Of a stretch of 64,000 nt of DNA, positions 1 through 11,732 are shown piece after piece (positions within the stretch are counted from its first letter, which is position 1; every line of letters starts with the position of its first letter). The notes under the pieces are model-generated. The model did no database searches. It was not told the DNA's origin and worked only from the letters and a program-made list of their open reading frames with translations. The translations under genes and the position numbers were made by a program. The DNA lies in contig JACGCK010000048.1 in assembly GCA_014925825.1 (NCBI GenBank), forward strand, positions 234,047 to 298,046, in the 5' to 3' direction. This DNA is from Pholiota molesta. Its lineage: Eukaryota > Basidiomycota > Agaricomycetes > Agaricales > Strophariaceae.

Positions 1-886
1 TCGAAACGCTCGAACGCCGTCACCTAGCTCGTTTTGCTTGCGACCACACCTTTTGTCGCACTTGCTTGAAGAATCATATTATTTCTGAGCTCACTGGACA
101 CCGTTACCCAATCATATGCCCGTCTTGCAAGATTGGAAAGGCGCGTTCGGACAAGCCGGTGTCAAGTACGTAGCCATTGATCCTTTCTATCTCGGTGTTC
201 ACTTATAGGCACATAGCCGTCAACGATGTCATGATCCAGACCCTTGGTCTCGGAGAAGCAGAGCTTGCAGTGTTTTACGAGCTTCAACTTTCCGCCCACA
301 GTGTTGCTATTCATTGTCAAAGGTGAGTCTATAATTCTACGATGAAATCTATCAAACTTATTTGTCGGCTACGGTCTATCAGATGCAAAGAAACCATATT
401 CGTCGATCGAGGCGACTACCAGCAGACAAAGATCATCGAGTGTCCGCTACCACGCTGCAACTACCTATGGTGTAAGCTCTGTCAACGCGAAGTTATCCAT
501 GGTGGCCCACGCCATTCCTGCGATGGCTCGAAAGAGCTCACCACTTGATGAAGCAGAACGGATGGCGCCATTGTCCAGGTTCGTGATCGTGTATCATGCT
601 CTAGCCTTGCCAAATAATCAAATACTCCCTTGCCTCAGGATGCCAGACACCCGTTCAAAAATCAGAAGGGTGTAACCATATAACTGTAAGACATAGTTTC
701 ATGTTCACTACACATCCGGCGCAGTTTATATATTTATTGTCTTTTCTAGTGCGCTGCTCCTGGCTGTAATACGTACGTTTCCTTCCTTGACTCTTATTTA
801 ACTCGTTTTCTAATATAAAGCTAAGCCACTTCTGCTACCGCTGTGGGTTAATATATCAAGTCTCTTCTATCAGCCGACATCCGTGA
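1..886 (+). CDS. RBR-type E3 ubiquitin ligase, 3' part (5' end outside window)
   Basis: This is the C-terminal half of a RING-in-between-RING (RBR) ubiquitin ligase, which takes ubiquitin from an E2 onto its own cysteine and passes it to a substrate. The first exon (to about 165) carries the end of RING1 (CDHTFCRTC, later CPSC). Exon 2 (209-322) and exon 3 (from 382) carry the IBR zinc ligands (HCQRC, ECPLPRCNYLWCKLC). RING2 follows at about 575-850 with HCPGC, GCNHITC and HFCYRCG; the GCNH cysteine matches the family's catalytic cysteine. Introns lie near 166-208, 323-381, 595-659, 708-749 and 769-825. The frame slips at 541-542, where one C seems to be missing (the family reads KEL-x-HLMKQ-x-GW). 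The stop at 884-886 depends on the last splice. The substrate cannot be inferred. Confidence 0.8.
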
Positions 887-1124
887 AGCTACCAAGCAAC
901 ATTATCTAGGTTGCCCGTTATTTTAGGTCAATGTATATTATAAGTGCAAAGTTAAACCGTCTGCACACAATCATTTTGGATAAAATTCCTATATTAATCA
1001 CTGTTGTCTTTTGAATGAAAGGTGTTGGGAAGATAAGGGAGTAAGTAATGGCCAAGAAAGTATCAAAGGATAGTAATGGATAAGAAGTATAAGTACAGGA
1101 ACAAAAAAAACTGCCCTTGAAGAT

Positions 1125-2142
1125 TTAAAGTGACATTTCTGTGTCATATAATTCTTCTAGTACACTCCATGGTCTGAGTCCATACATATCAGGTAAGTCA
1201 TTCCATATATTGCACCGAGCTTTTTCATGAAACCTCCAGCAGTTTTCGTTGCATGCCTCGCAAAGCCCATCTACATAAGCTTCAAAATCTCCATCATCCC
1301 AGATTGACAAGGGATTATTCACGGGAAAGCAACCTGCGTAAATTTCGTTGCAATTTCGTTTAGCCTCGAGACATATCTCTGATTGTTGACAATCTTTAGA
1401 TGCTGGAGTAACCAAAAATCGAAGGACAGCCTGCGTCGCTTCGCGGTGTTTGAAGGCCCCCAAGATAATGCCTTCTTCATCTCCTCGCTAATCATTCCGT
1501 TTGCCCAAGTCGGATGGAATAATATGTGGTCTAGATCATACGTGCAGCACTCATAGAGTGCTGCAGGTAAGATCCATGGTACGTTTTCTGTCTGGGCAAT
1601 TATGACGATGGCAATAGCGGCCTCGAATGTTGATCGAAATGGGAGGGTTGTAAAAGCTTCGCGCCGGATGGAAATGGTCGAGCAGTTAATTCTGTTGTCC
1701 CATTCACCGAGAGTTAGGGGAAAGTCAAGTTGAGTGGGCATTGCTCGTCGCTTAGCGCCCGGACTTGGTACTTGGTACTCATTTTGAGAATACCTAGCAC
1801 ACGATTGAGTGATACCTCTGCGGGTGGGGCTTCAAAAATCTGTTGATTAGGAAACAATTAGATAAAGCTATTGCATTTTAGTTTTGGAGTACACTTACCC
1901 AGGATCATATATTGCGAGGAAAAAATTCTGCAAGTCATGGGCTGCATCTGGAAGGGTCAGGAGGGGAAGCCCAGTGACATCCAAACTTAGATCTGCTCCC
2001 GTTTCCATCATTCCTGTTTTCGAGGATTTCTTGAAGGATGTGGGAGCGGGCAGCTAGTAGCCCGCATGGAGGCAGAACAATTTTCTTCAGCCCTAATGAT
2101 GACCGTTCCATCTTCGAACCATAGTTCGGATACTTGGGCCAT
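1125..2142 (-). CDS. BTB/POZ-domain protein, frame broken at four or more places
   Basis: Spliced conceptually, this encodes one of the BTB/POZ proteins that are numerous in Agaricomycetes. From an ATG at 2142 the frames give in turn WFEDGTVII, GLLAARSHILQEIL, then LPDAAHDLQNFFLAIYDPG, which together make a BTB fold. An intron (about 1835-1896) leads to a region with VPWILPAALYECC, and the C-terminus carries the CEACNENC cysteine cluster and a GLRPWSVLEEL tail. Successive blocks lie in different frames, with shifts near 2080, 1985, 1745 and 1463, so no intact product can be translated from this sequence. Shift density is higher than in the neighbours, so a true pseudogene is possible, but the same type of shift occurs in essential genes in this window. 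Family assignment is from motif order; function is unknown beyond likely protein-protein interaction. Confidence 0.6.
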
Positions 2143-2432
2143 TTGAAAAATAAAGGAGCTGGATTATCGGTAGAGAGTGTCAAGGAAAGAGTGCTCAACT
2201 CGAGATGGATTCAATCATCAGTGGCTTGTTAGGTCAATTGGACTTGAAATTTATTATAACTTGGATTACCATGACTTACAAATTAAGTAATAATACCAAA
2301 AGAGAATATCATTTATTCATGTATGATGCAATTAATACTTTCTTTACAATTAGTTACTAACGCAACCTCAGTAAAGGTAATATGTTACAAGAAGTAATGA
2401 CTTTAATAAGTAAATGTAAGTGGGGGATGGCA

Positions 2433-4500
2433 CTATTTTTTGTTGTTGGTACAAGCCTCGATTTGAGTGGACCTGGGAGGAACTGGATCGATGATATTAC
2501 CGGCATATGGATGGAAGTTATGTTGGCCACGCTGGCCGTCCTTGTGGCCCAACCCCGCAGGCCCACCCATAGCGCAGCCGGACCAGCAGGCGCGCCTCTC
2601 GGTCCCGAGGGATGTTCGCGTTCATCCCCCCCCGCCCATCATACCCTGCGGAACCCCACGGCCCATGCCCCCCATGGCGGTGAGCCGCCGCCCATACCGC
2701 CCATGCCCATGCCCATGTTCATCCGGACGCATGCCGCCCCCTGGGAAGCCGCCCGCTCCGCCCATGCCACCCATCATCGGGTTCATCCCGCCGCCCATGC
2801 CGCCCATCATCGCAGGGTTCATCCCGCCGCGCCGGACATCTGGAACATGCGGGTGTAGAGAGCGCGAGGGCCTGCGGGTCGAAGGGCGTGTTGCCTGCGC
2901 CGGCCCCGACGTTTCCGCCGACGGGTTTCCGCCGAAGTTGCCTGGCTGGCCAGGGAAGCGCGCGCCCACGGCGCCGGTTGTGGGTTGCGCGTATTCGCTA
3001 CCAGCTGCGGCCGCGGCTGCTTCCTCGTGAGGGAAGTTGTCCCGTTGGTAACGTGGTTGCGCCAACTTGACGTCGATCTAAAACAAAATAACAAATCTAT
3101 CGGCGGAGAAGAGAGACGATAAACGCACCAATTTTCCGTCGATTTCTAAGTTCCCGAAGCCGAGGAAGGGTTGCACGTTCGTATCCTCGAAAGAGACAAA
3201 GCCGAAACCTTTGCTTCGGCCTGTTTCCCGATCCAGCATGACGGTCGAGTCGATAACTTTGCCAAACTGAGAGAAGAACTCTCGCATTGACTCAGACGTT
3301 ACACTGCCAGCCAAACCTCCAATGAACAACTTTGTTGCTCGCTGATGTTCCTGTCTAGGAATAGCTCTCTTGGGATCAATCTTATTAAGGAAGGTGAAAA
3401 GATAGTCATCAAACTAGTTATAGAACCGCTTACGATCTTGCCGTCGAGATAATGTTCTCGAACCATAACCGCGTTTACACTAGCTGGATCATCGAAAGTT
3501 AAAAAGGCGAAACACCTGGAGCGCCCAGCTGCATCTCGCATGATAGTACACGCATCAACCTTTCCAAACTGTGTAAAATAATCTCGCAGTGATTCTACAA
3601 GATATAAAGGTTTAGTTCCAAAGATGTAAGCGACAAAAAAGTGTATGTACCATCTGTAGTATCCCAATTTAACCCTCCGATAAACATTTTTCTATACAAG
3701 GTGGTAATTCGGTAGAGAATTGCGGGTTGGCGCGTAATTTCGGTGAATTTGAGGAGGGAGATTGTACGGGAATTGACAGATATAGAAGGGGCAAAATTTG
3801 CTATTAGTATCGGTAGGCTAGACAAAGTGTTATGACAAGGAGGAAAGAAGATAAAGACTCTACTGTGGACCAGATATGGACGTGTTGATAGCTTAGCCTA
3901 GACCTAGCAACAGGCTGCAGATACGCTAGAGCTAGCTTAGACGAGCGACTGACTACGCGAGAGTCCTCTAGAAACATACAGGCAACCAATGGCCCACAGC
4001 AGACACCTTTTCGCAGAAAGAGGTTCAGTCATCAATTGGGAGAAAAATTCTTACCCTTCATCCTTCATCTCTGACGGGCGAACGGAGCGTTCATTGATAG
4101 GGATATTTGAATACCCTCCATCTGCTCGAGGAGGAGCGACGTCGCGATATTCATTTGGCAAAGGCTGTTCATATGTCGGTATTTGCTGCGGCGCTGGCTG
4201 AGTGTATGTCGGGATTGCAGCAGTCCCGTTAGTCGAAGTGACTTGGGCAGAAGTGGTGCTGGAAAAGCTTTTTTCAATAGTGGCTGGCGTTGGTTTCGTC
4301 TCTTCCGGGGTCTCCGCTTTTACAGTAGGAGTTTCCGATGGCATGTCGTGGGCAGGTTGGTTCGTCTCGGTTTCTTCTTGTGGCTGTTCATTTTCGCCTT
4401 CGTCGTTTCCGTAGAGATCTAGACGACGGGTAAGTGATTGGTAACGTTGAGAGGGGGAAAGCACCTTACCACCATAGAGGTCGGCGTCGAGGTCAGACAT
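2433..4500 (-). CDS. HRP1: Hrp1-type RNA-binding protein with two RRMs
   Basis: This is an hnRNP of the Hrp1/Nab4, Musashi/DAZAP1 type, which in yeast binds AU-rich efficiency elements in pre-mRNA 3' ends and shuttles to the cytoplasm. The ATG at 4500 starts an acidic, disordered N-terminus (MSDLDADLYG). RRM1 begins KMFIGGLNWDTTD and has RSRCFAFLTF. The linker reads IDPKRAIPR. RRM2 has KLFIGGLAG and SKGFGFVSFED, and ends before IDVKLAQPR. The C-terminus is Gly/Met-rich with MMGGMGG repeats and closes with NFHPYAG, stop at 2433. Introns are 4419-4469, 3692-4054, 3595-3650, 3381-3433 and 3078-3129; the 363-base second intron is unusually long. The Gly/Met tail has one or more single-base frame slips. 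It is transcribed divergently from the SNO1-like gene. Confidence 0.85.
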
Positions 4501-4906
4501 GGCAGGTGGTGGTTGTTGAGAGAGAGTGGCAGCCTGAGTCAAGCGAGGAGCGTCTGCTGAGGCAAAGAAACGGCCGTCACGACGTCACGGCATCACATCT
4601 GTGGGAAGGTGGCGCTCGGGCCATGTCAGCCGGGAGTGGGCGGCCGTGGGCTTTGACCGCCGTTAAGTTCGTTCTACATATCTCCCTAGCATCCAAGGAA
4701 CAAATCCTATCGACAGTGCTATACAGCTCGTAATAAGCTGCAAACTTATGATATTCCACAGAATATGTCGATTTTATTCAGTTCAATGACAGCGGAATAA
4801 GTCTTCGGATCTCCGAGCTGTTGCTCAAAACGGAACAAATCTCTGGAGAGGACGTCGCGCAATTTTAACGACACATACCTTTCTTCAACCAAAACATCCA
4901 CTGAAC
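4501..4906. promoter_or_regulatory. Divergent promoter region between HRP1-like and SNO1-like genes
   Basis: This 406-base gap separates two divergently transcribed genes and must hold both promoters. I see no convincing TATA box or repeat. Small open frames inside it have no family features and look like chance. Confidence 0.4.
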
Positions 4907-5812
4907 ATGGAGAGACGCAGTGTAATCGGCATTCTTGGTGAAGATTGTTGTTGCTCGATTGCTGTATGGGCACTCACAAAAAATGTTTAGCTTTGCAAGG
5001 GGCCTTTGCAGAGCACAAGACTGCTCTAGAGAAGCTTCCAGTGAATAGGAAGCTAGAAGTTCTGCTCATCAAGACTCCGGAAGAGCTTGAAAGATGCGAT
5101 GCGTTGATTATTCCCGGAGGAGGTAGGTTTAAAAATCCATGGCTCTGTAGGATGGCCATTGATCTTGTCTTCATAGAAAGCACGACAATCGCGTTGCTTG
5201 CACGAATTTCTGGCCTCCTCGAACCTTTGAGAGACTTTGTTAAAGTGAAGCCAGTATGGGGTACTTGTGCGGGGGCAATCCTTCTGTCGGAAGCTGTGGA
5301 AAACGCAAAGAAGGGCGGTCAAGAATTGCTAGGCGGAATGACCATCACAATTGCACGGAACGGATGGGGATCGCAGGTCTGTTAGCAAATTTGCAACAAA
5401 GATTAGGATTAACATCATTTTGTCATATAGGTAGAATCCTTCGAAGCTCCCTTGGAAGTAGAAGGCCTCCTAGATTCCAAATCACCATTCAACGGTGTAT
5501 TTATTCGCGCTCCAGTATGTTTTTTTTACTCAGATTTCTTGAACTTTGTGCGATGATATCATTTACTGTGCGCAGGTCGTTCTCAAACTGAATCCATCAG
5601 CTGATGATCCTCCAATCCAAGTTGTTGCTCGACTCTCTCCGGGCCTCCTTCCGCCCGCACTTGCCTCACCCGACCATTCCGACGAGCCGAAAATCTTTGT
5701 CGCATTACGGCAGGGCCTTCACTTCCTAACCACTTTCCATCCAGAACTCACCGACGACAACCGCTTCCATGAATACTTTGTCAGAGAATGCGTGTTCACC
5801 GCAAAGCACTGA
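4907..5812 (+). CDS. SNO1: Pyridoxal 5'-phosphate synthase glutaminase subunit (PdxT/Sno family)
   Basis: This class I glutaminase releases ammonia from glutamine and feeds it to the PdxS/Snz synthase, which builds vitamin B6. The spliced protein starts [16 protein letters not shown] at 4907. It shows the family's glutaminase motifs: PGGESTT (across the intron 5123-5176), the nucleophile elbow WGTCAGAI with the catalytic cysteine, [12 protein letters not shown], and FHPEL near the C-terminus, where the histidine and glutamate complete the triad. Introns are 4938-4990, 5123-5176, 5377-5430 and 5515-5575. All exons join in frame without any base correction, which makes this one of the cleanly readable genes in the window. 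Its Snz partner is not in the window. Expected length (about 230 residues) fits the family. Confidence 0.92.
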
Positions 5813-6288
5813 CCAACCTTAACGTGATAGATCAATTCATTCTCATAATTTCTATCATTTCTCTTTTACCTCACGTGGATGGAAGGATGGATGACTGGAG
5901 ATAGAAGACCGTTATAGACGAGAATAGATGGCTGCCACGCAGGTACGCTAAGTCGCATGCGGGGCGAATAGATAACTGCATGAATATTATGCTTACACTC
6001 TCTTGCTTTAGATATATTGTCGTGTTATCTTGTAGTTCACGAGATCCTAAATCTATAGACCCACCCAAACTGTCAAAATTTGCTGCAAATGTACAAGAAT
6101 TTCCATCTATTTTCATCGTGCATAAAAATAATTCGACGGCGCCGCTTATCATGGAAAGACCATATGGATATTAGCGCACATCGCCGCCACGGCATATGCT
6201 CGCTGAAAGCCTTCTTGCTGTACACTTACATGATGAGCTGTTCTCCGAGGTATATAATGTGGCAGTGGAGTACGATGGTTCTTTGACC
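5813..6288. other. Intergenic region, nothing recognised
   Basis: These 476 bases lie between the SNO1-like gene and the carboxypeptidase. The 5' exon or signal peptide of the carboxypeptidase may lie at the right end (about 6190-6288), but I could not settle it: one possible GT-AG intron ending at 6296 leaves a stop in the upstream frame. Confidence 0.3.
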
Positions 6289-8716
6289 CTCTTTAGGCCA
6301 TCCATCTAGTCAACACGGCCTCGTCCGCCAGGATGTTTTCGATTCGGAGCGCAGTCACTCTGCTGCAGCAACAGCTGCTCTCTTCTCTCAACCTGTTCAT
6401 GGTGCCGACCGTCTGATGCAGAAAAAGGAACTTCATGCTCGTCAAGTAGAGGCTGCTAAACGCTGGCAAACGACTCCGCATATCAAACGTGATACCACTG
6501 TCACCCCAGATCCTACAAGCGCCCCCAAAAATCTCACCTTTTCCAACCCCAAGGCTGCTCGTAAGCAGATACCATCCATCTTCTAATGAAAATCATCGCT
6601 CAACATTCATCTATTTTCCCTGTAGAGTTCCTCGTCAATGGCAAAACTATTCCTGAAGTGAATTTCGACGTGGGTCCCAGCTACTCCGGGCTACTGCCGA
6701 TAAGTGGAGCAGCGAATGAGACGCGCAAGTGTGTTGCTTTGAGTCATGATGTGGCCTCTCGCCTTCTTTCTTACCGATTACCGTCACAGCTCTTCTTTTG
6801 GTTTTTCCCACCCGGTCCGCAAGGCTCAACGGACGACCTGATATTCTGGTGAGAATAATTAACGACCAGTTCCATTATTATTGCTGGACCCTCAATTTTA
6901 ATTTCGTGTTCTCCTGCGATGATAAACTATAAATAGGACTAACGGCGGCCCAGGCTGCTCTTCGATGGAGGGATTCCTCCAGGAAAATGGCGTATGCTGC
7001 ACTTTCAATGTTATGGTGATCCTATGTTAATCGTCATATCTGCAGCCAATTTCATGGAGTCTCGGACAAGCAGCTCCCACTCAAAACCAGTTCAGTTGGA
7101 CTAATCTCTCCAGCGTGCTGTGGGTTGAACAGCCTGTCGGCACCGGATTTTCACAGGGAGTGCCAAATATCACGGTATGTCTCCTGCTTGACAGGTTCCT
7201 TGCGGCTTCGGAATTCAGTTACGTTTTCAGAACGAAGACGATCTTGCCGCTCAACTGGTTGGATTCTTGGAACAATGGTTGGATGTGTTCCCTGAGATGA
7301 AAGCGAAGAAATTCTATCTGACAGGAGAGAGCGTATGTCTTTCGTGCGTTGCCTTCCTGTCATCTTTACTGATTTCGATTTTGTACCAGTATGCTGGAAC
7401 ATACATTCCTTGTGAGATACCTGTCAACTCTGCTACTAAATGAATTATTGACTGGGCGAAAAAGACATCGCGAACTACATTTACGAGCATCCTGGGGTGC
7501 TGGACCTCAATCTGCAAGGAATGTGGATCTCTGACCGTAAGGATCATAGTCATCACAACCTCATTCTTCCTATTGACCGTGAAATCACAGCATCGTTATC
7601 GTGGAATGTCGTACAGGAGGAAATCCCTGCCGTGAACTTCGTCCATAAATATGAGAACGTTTTCTCGTTCAAGTGCGTCTACTCATAAATAATCTCAACT
7701 AACTGATATTGATCAATGAATTACGGTTTCTAGCCAATCTTTTATGGCTCAACTCGATGAGACAGCAGCACGCTGCAACTACACTGGATATATGGAAAAA
7801 TTCGTTACTTATCCACCCACAGGTCTTCTTCCTCTCCCAGGAAAATCGACCTTTGCTGCGCCTGGCTGTGATGTTTGGGACACGATTTTCGATGCCGCCC
7901 TTCTTGTTAACCCGGCATTCAACATCTATCGTATTTTTGATACCTTCCCAGTTCTGTGGGACGTCCTTGGTTTCCCGTATGACTTTCTATCTGTTGCATA
8001 TGTCGTTTCCGACGCTCACAATTTTTATCTAGTGGCTCCTTCCCACAAGCACAGACACCCTTGTATTTCAACAGGACGGACGTCAAGAAGGCCATCCATG
8101 CACCGCTCGACGTCAACTGGGAGGAATGCTCGAATATTGATGTTTTCGTTCACAATCGCGACTTGAGCTTGCCACCAGCGCTTTCGGTATTACCGAGCGT
8201 CATCGAGAAAAATCAAAGGACCGTCATCGTCCATGGACTTGCCGACTTCATTCTCATCGCTGAAGGGTATGCCCCATTTTTTCTTTACTACGAATACTTC
8301 TGACAGCGTTGGACAGAACGAGAATTGTCATTCAAAAGTGAGGAATTTTAACGTTGCTACTATATCACCCCTGCCTAATGATTACACTCAGCATGACTTG
8401 GAACGGATTGCAAGGATTCCAGACTCCCATCGCCAATGACAGTTTCATAGTAGATGGCGTCGGCGCTTTGGGCACTACCCATACCGAGCGTAATTTGACT
8501 TACTTCGAAGTTGAATTGAGCGGACACATGTGCGTGATTCCTCTTCTTGTATCGATTGAAACGTATATCTAACAATAATGATAATTATAGGGTTCCTCAA
8601 TTTTCACCAGTTGTATGTCTCTTAACTTGTTGGTTTGTCCTGACACTGATTAACTTTCTTCGTAGGCCGCCTTCCAGATCATGCAGTACTTGATGGGCTT
8701 CCGCGAGACTCCTTAA
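6289..8716 (+). CDS. Serine carboxypeptidase (peptidase family S10)
   Basis: This is a secretory or vacuolar S10 carboxypeptidase that removes C-terminal residues from peptides. About fifteen short exons splice to a protein with the family blocks in order: [31 protein letters not shown], and GES (about 7325) joined across an intron to YAGTYIP, giving the nucleophile serine motif GESYAG. The catalytic aspartate lies in [16 protein letters not shown] (about 8230-8330) and the histidine in SGHMVPQFSP (about 8520-8610). The end is MGFRETP at 8716. Exons join cleanly except near 6730, where one G appears to be missing at a donor site. The start is unresolved: the open frame begins after a stop at 6286 and has no clear signal peptide, so exon 1 is probably upstream. 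Confidence 0.85.
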
Positions 8717-8924
8717 AAGGAGGTTTGGTAGGAATAGAACACTTGTATTTTTAGGCATGTAAATAGCAGCCGTGAACGCGCATATATACACCGAATTTGA
8801 ATCCACCTAAAGAGATAAGCATTGCCCTGATGACAAGCAAGAAGGGTATATTCATGGCCTACCAGAGACCCATGGAAATAACTACAAATTACAACGTATA
8901 ATCAATCTGAATCCATGCGTACAT

Positions 8925-11510
8925 TTATCCTGTTAAATCGACGTAGGCGCACTTGTCCCATTTCATTACCTCTCCGCGATCAGTCACCCCCCGAACATAA
9001 AAGCGGACTTTCCTATTCGGTGGCACAACAGAAGGCAAATTGTCCGGCCGGATATCAAAACCGTTCTTCTGCCCGTCCCATCCGGAGGTTCCAATCCAAC
9101 TCGCGGTGTCGACCGTGCCGACATTGTACTCATCGGTGAATACCTGCGCATATATGTTGAAGTACAGAAAAGAGGGAAACCATGTGATGGTCGGTTGTTG
9201 GTTCCATGCGGAGACGGGATCTTCGGGAGAGGTGATGCTAATGGAGGTTACTGGGGGAAAGCAGGTCGCTACCTCCCAAGAAAGAGTGCCAGAGAAGGGC
9301 TTCCCTGGCCGTTATTGCTGGAGGAAGCAGAATATCGGCCCAGAGGACAATAGTGTCTTCTTCCCGGAATGTTTCTGGGACATATGCAAACACATTGAGT
9401 TGGCCAAGGAGGATATTTGTCTCGAAAGGTTGTTCGGATCTCTGCCAGGACCGCGATGACAAGACCTATTGCGATATTACTAGGTGGTATAGCATTCCAT
9501 CCGTAGTTGATGTGTTGAATTGTATTTGCAGCTTGACCCATCCTCCGGAAGTGTAATACATCAGCTGAGATGATGTTACAAATAAATCTGTCGCCTGAGA
9601 GCCTGGAAGTGGTTTAAGTTGAGTCCGAATTCAGTGTCTACGCCCTCCGGAAGATCATCAAGTTTATATACAAGGCTGGCGATATATTGTTTTTGAGGTG
9701 TGATGTACAGCGATTGAATAGGAATCCATAGTGGTCGGTATGCGGCCAGGTCGCTAGTAGATCCAGAGAAATGGACGGAAAGCCTGACCGAGTTCCCCCA
9801 TTCCAAGCATCGTCCATGCAGAACGCAGAAAGCGCCATAGGTAAATCATCTTCCCTTTCGTCGTCCCAAAACAGATTCGGAGAGGGCCACAGCAAGTCGC
9901 CCACGCTCGTTTGCTTATCCACATCGGTCCACCTTTTTCGTTTTCGTAGACTTTAACGCATCCACGAACCAAGCGACCCCTGTCCCAGGACAGAATGTCG
10001 TATGGAAGCACAAATCTGCAGGATCAGGTGGGGGTGTCTGGGAAAGAACGACGTGATAGGCAAAAACGGCCCGTGCGGGCACTCAGGCTCGTCTTTCCTC
10101 CGGGGCGCTTCGGGCACCTCGACGGGGCCGGTGACGGAGCCCACCCAGAGCTTGCTATCGTATTCCCACCACTTGTCCCAGGACCATCCGGGCTTGTCCT
10201 GCTCGCTTTCCCATGTCCATGCCTGGCCGAAGAGCGCGACACTTAATCCTAGAGACTCGGGCGCGATGTGAGTGATGGCTTTGTAGGAGCCAAAACCTCC
10301 GCCGCCGTGCGAACCACGACCCCAGATGTCGACGCCCATGTAGATGTCCTGCACTGTTTTTGTCGTGCGTTGCGAGTAAGATTCAGGTGTATTTCCGATA
10401 AGGGCTGCGTCCAGGCTCAAAAAATATTGAGCAGAGAGAGCAGGATAATCAGGACGCCACTAGAACGATCGTTAGTGCATGTCAGAGGAAATGTGACGAG
10501 GCTATTCACCGTATAATTCGAAAAGAGCCAGTCGAAGACAAGAAAAATGGAAGATTGAGGCTGTTGAGACGATCTTGCCATGCAAGACGGCCACTGATTA
10601 TCACGCTATCGTACCTGTTTTCATGCCAAATGTAAGCTCAAGATCTCCAAAAGAGACCAAAACTACCATATTGTCTCGCCGTGTGACCAACTTTGTTGAG
10701 GATTTCGGATTGTAAAAGAGTTATCCACGCAGACAGGGCTCTCGTTTGCTCGACACCACCTGTCAAAGGCATTCGAAATTGAGGAGATAGCCATCGAAGC
10801 CTCGTTCTGCAGCCAGTTCTGCCAACCGCGTGCATAGTAGGATGTCAGAGGAGTGTCTGTGATGAACTTCCTTGATCTATTTGGCCCGTTTTTGCATGTG
10901 GTATTTTGCCAACAAGGAGGCGAAGGCAGTCCTCTTCACCACCACCTTCAAAGATTCTGACAAATCATCAGAGAATTTTCTTTTGAGGCAGCATAAGGAC
11001 TTACAATGTGCCGAGCATCTTCACGCCTTGTCGATGAGCAGCAGAGATCCATCCTGGTGGCGGCACCGTAACACGATGATGTGAGAAGCTAAATGATGTT
11101 CATGAGCTCATGCCCCCTTTCACGACGAACTTATGACAACTCACTAGATAAAAGTATCACAGCTAGACCAAAAATTGAATGTATAACAACGGTCAAACAG
11201 GCTCTCTGTGTATCCTCCCTGACGTTCCGTGTAAGGAATCGCGCTTTGCAAGTATCACTTGCGCGTTTTCACCTTGTAATCATGGCACACCTGAAATCCG
11301 TCAGTCAGATAACATATAGGAAAACTATAATTATGTTACCAGCAGTTTCCCTCTGTTCAAAGCATCTGCTGCAGGCTTCCGAGACGTATACTTGATAATT
11401 CCATCATGTCGTTTAGGAGCAGTTCCTGGTACCCAGTTATCAAATTCCTTCAATGATTTGAAGAAAAGTGACTGCGCAGGCGATGGTTGAACTTTGCCAA
11501 TGATTGGCAT
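8925..11510 (-). CDS. Endo-beta-N-acetylglucosaminidase (glycoside hydrolase family 85)
   Basis: GH85 enzymes cut between the two GlcNAc residues of N-glycan cores and act in cytosolic glycoprotein turnover. From MPIIGKVQPSP (ATG at 11510) the exons give LLVCHDYK, GGYTESLF, YTFNFWSSCDTFIY, FSHHRVTVPPPGW, GVKMLGT, then GFDGYLLNFEC (about 10770) with the Asn-x-Glu pair that is catalytic in this family. Further blocks are SAWITLLQSEI, WQDRLNSLNLPFF, DIYMGVDIWGRGSHGGGG and WTWESEQDKPGWSWDKWW. A beta-rich C-terminal region runs to DKCAYVDLTG at 8925. Several one-base slips occur, for example near 10768 and 10685, where a C of a CC or CCC run seems lost. No signal peptide is visible, which fits a cytosolic ENGase. 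More 5' sequence could exist. It diverges from an F-box gene across about 220 bases. Confidence 0.85.
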
Positions 11511-11732
11511 GGCAGGCGCCTGAGTTTATGGGGAATCGACGTAGAGTGTCGATCAGTGTTGGTGGTTCGAAGGGTGGAACTGGCCGGGGAATGTTGAGAC
11601 TCGACTCGCCAGTGAGGGCAACGACTATATGATGGCGCGCGTGACTACAGTACTCAGTTCTAGTCAAGTCTACTCCCTTCACGCACATTCACCACAACAC
11701 GTAGGAATACACTTACTACTGTCGGGATTGGC
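11511..11732. promoter_or_regulatory. Compact bidirectional promoter (GH85 gene / F-box gene)
   Basis: Only 222 bases separate the proposed start of the GH85 gene (leftward) from the ATG of the F-box gene (rightward), so both genes probably share regulatory DNA. No specific motif is asserted. If the GH85 gene has a further 5' exon, this region shrinks or disappears. Confidence 0.35.

Noticed and set aside
1125..2142. Calling the BTB gene a definite pseudogene
   Set aside because: Frameshifts of the same kind break ADE2, ARG7 and RFC1, so the breaks here cannot be told from sequence error without reads.
2382..3030. Pro/His-rich plus-strand open frames
   Set aside because: These are antisense to the Gly/Met-rich tail of the Hrp1-like protein, whose repeats create them.
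6334..6417. A signal-peptide-like frame starting at the ATG at 6334 upstream of the carboxypeptidase
   Set aside because: It is out of frame with the QDVFDSERS to [10 protein letters not shown] prosegment and ends in a stop, so it is not the carboxypeptidase signal peptide as read.
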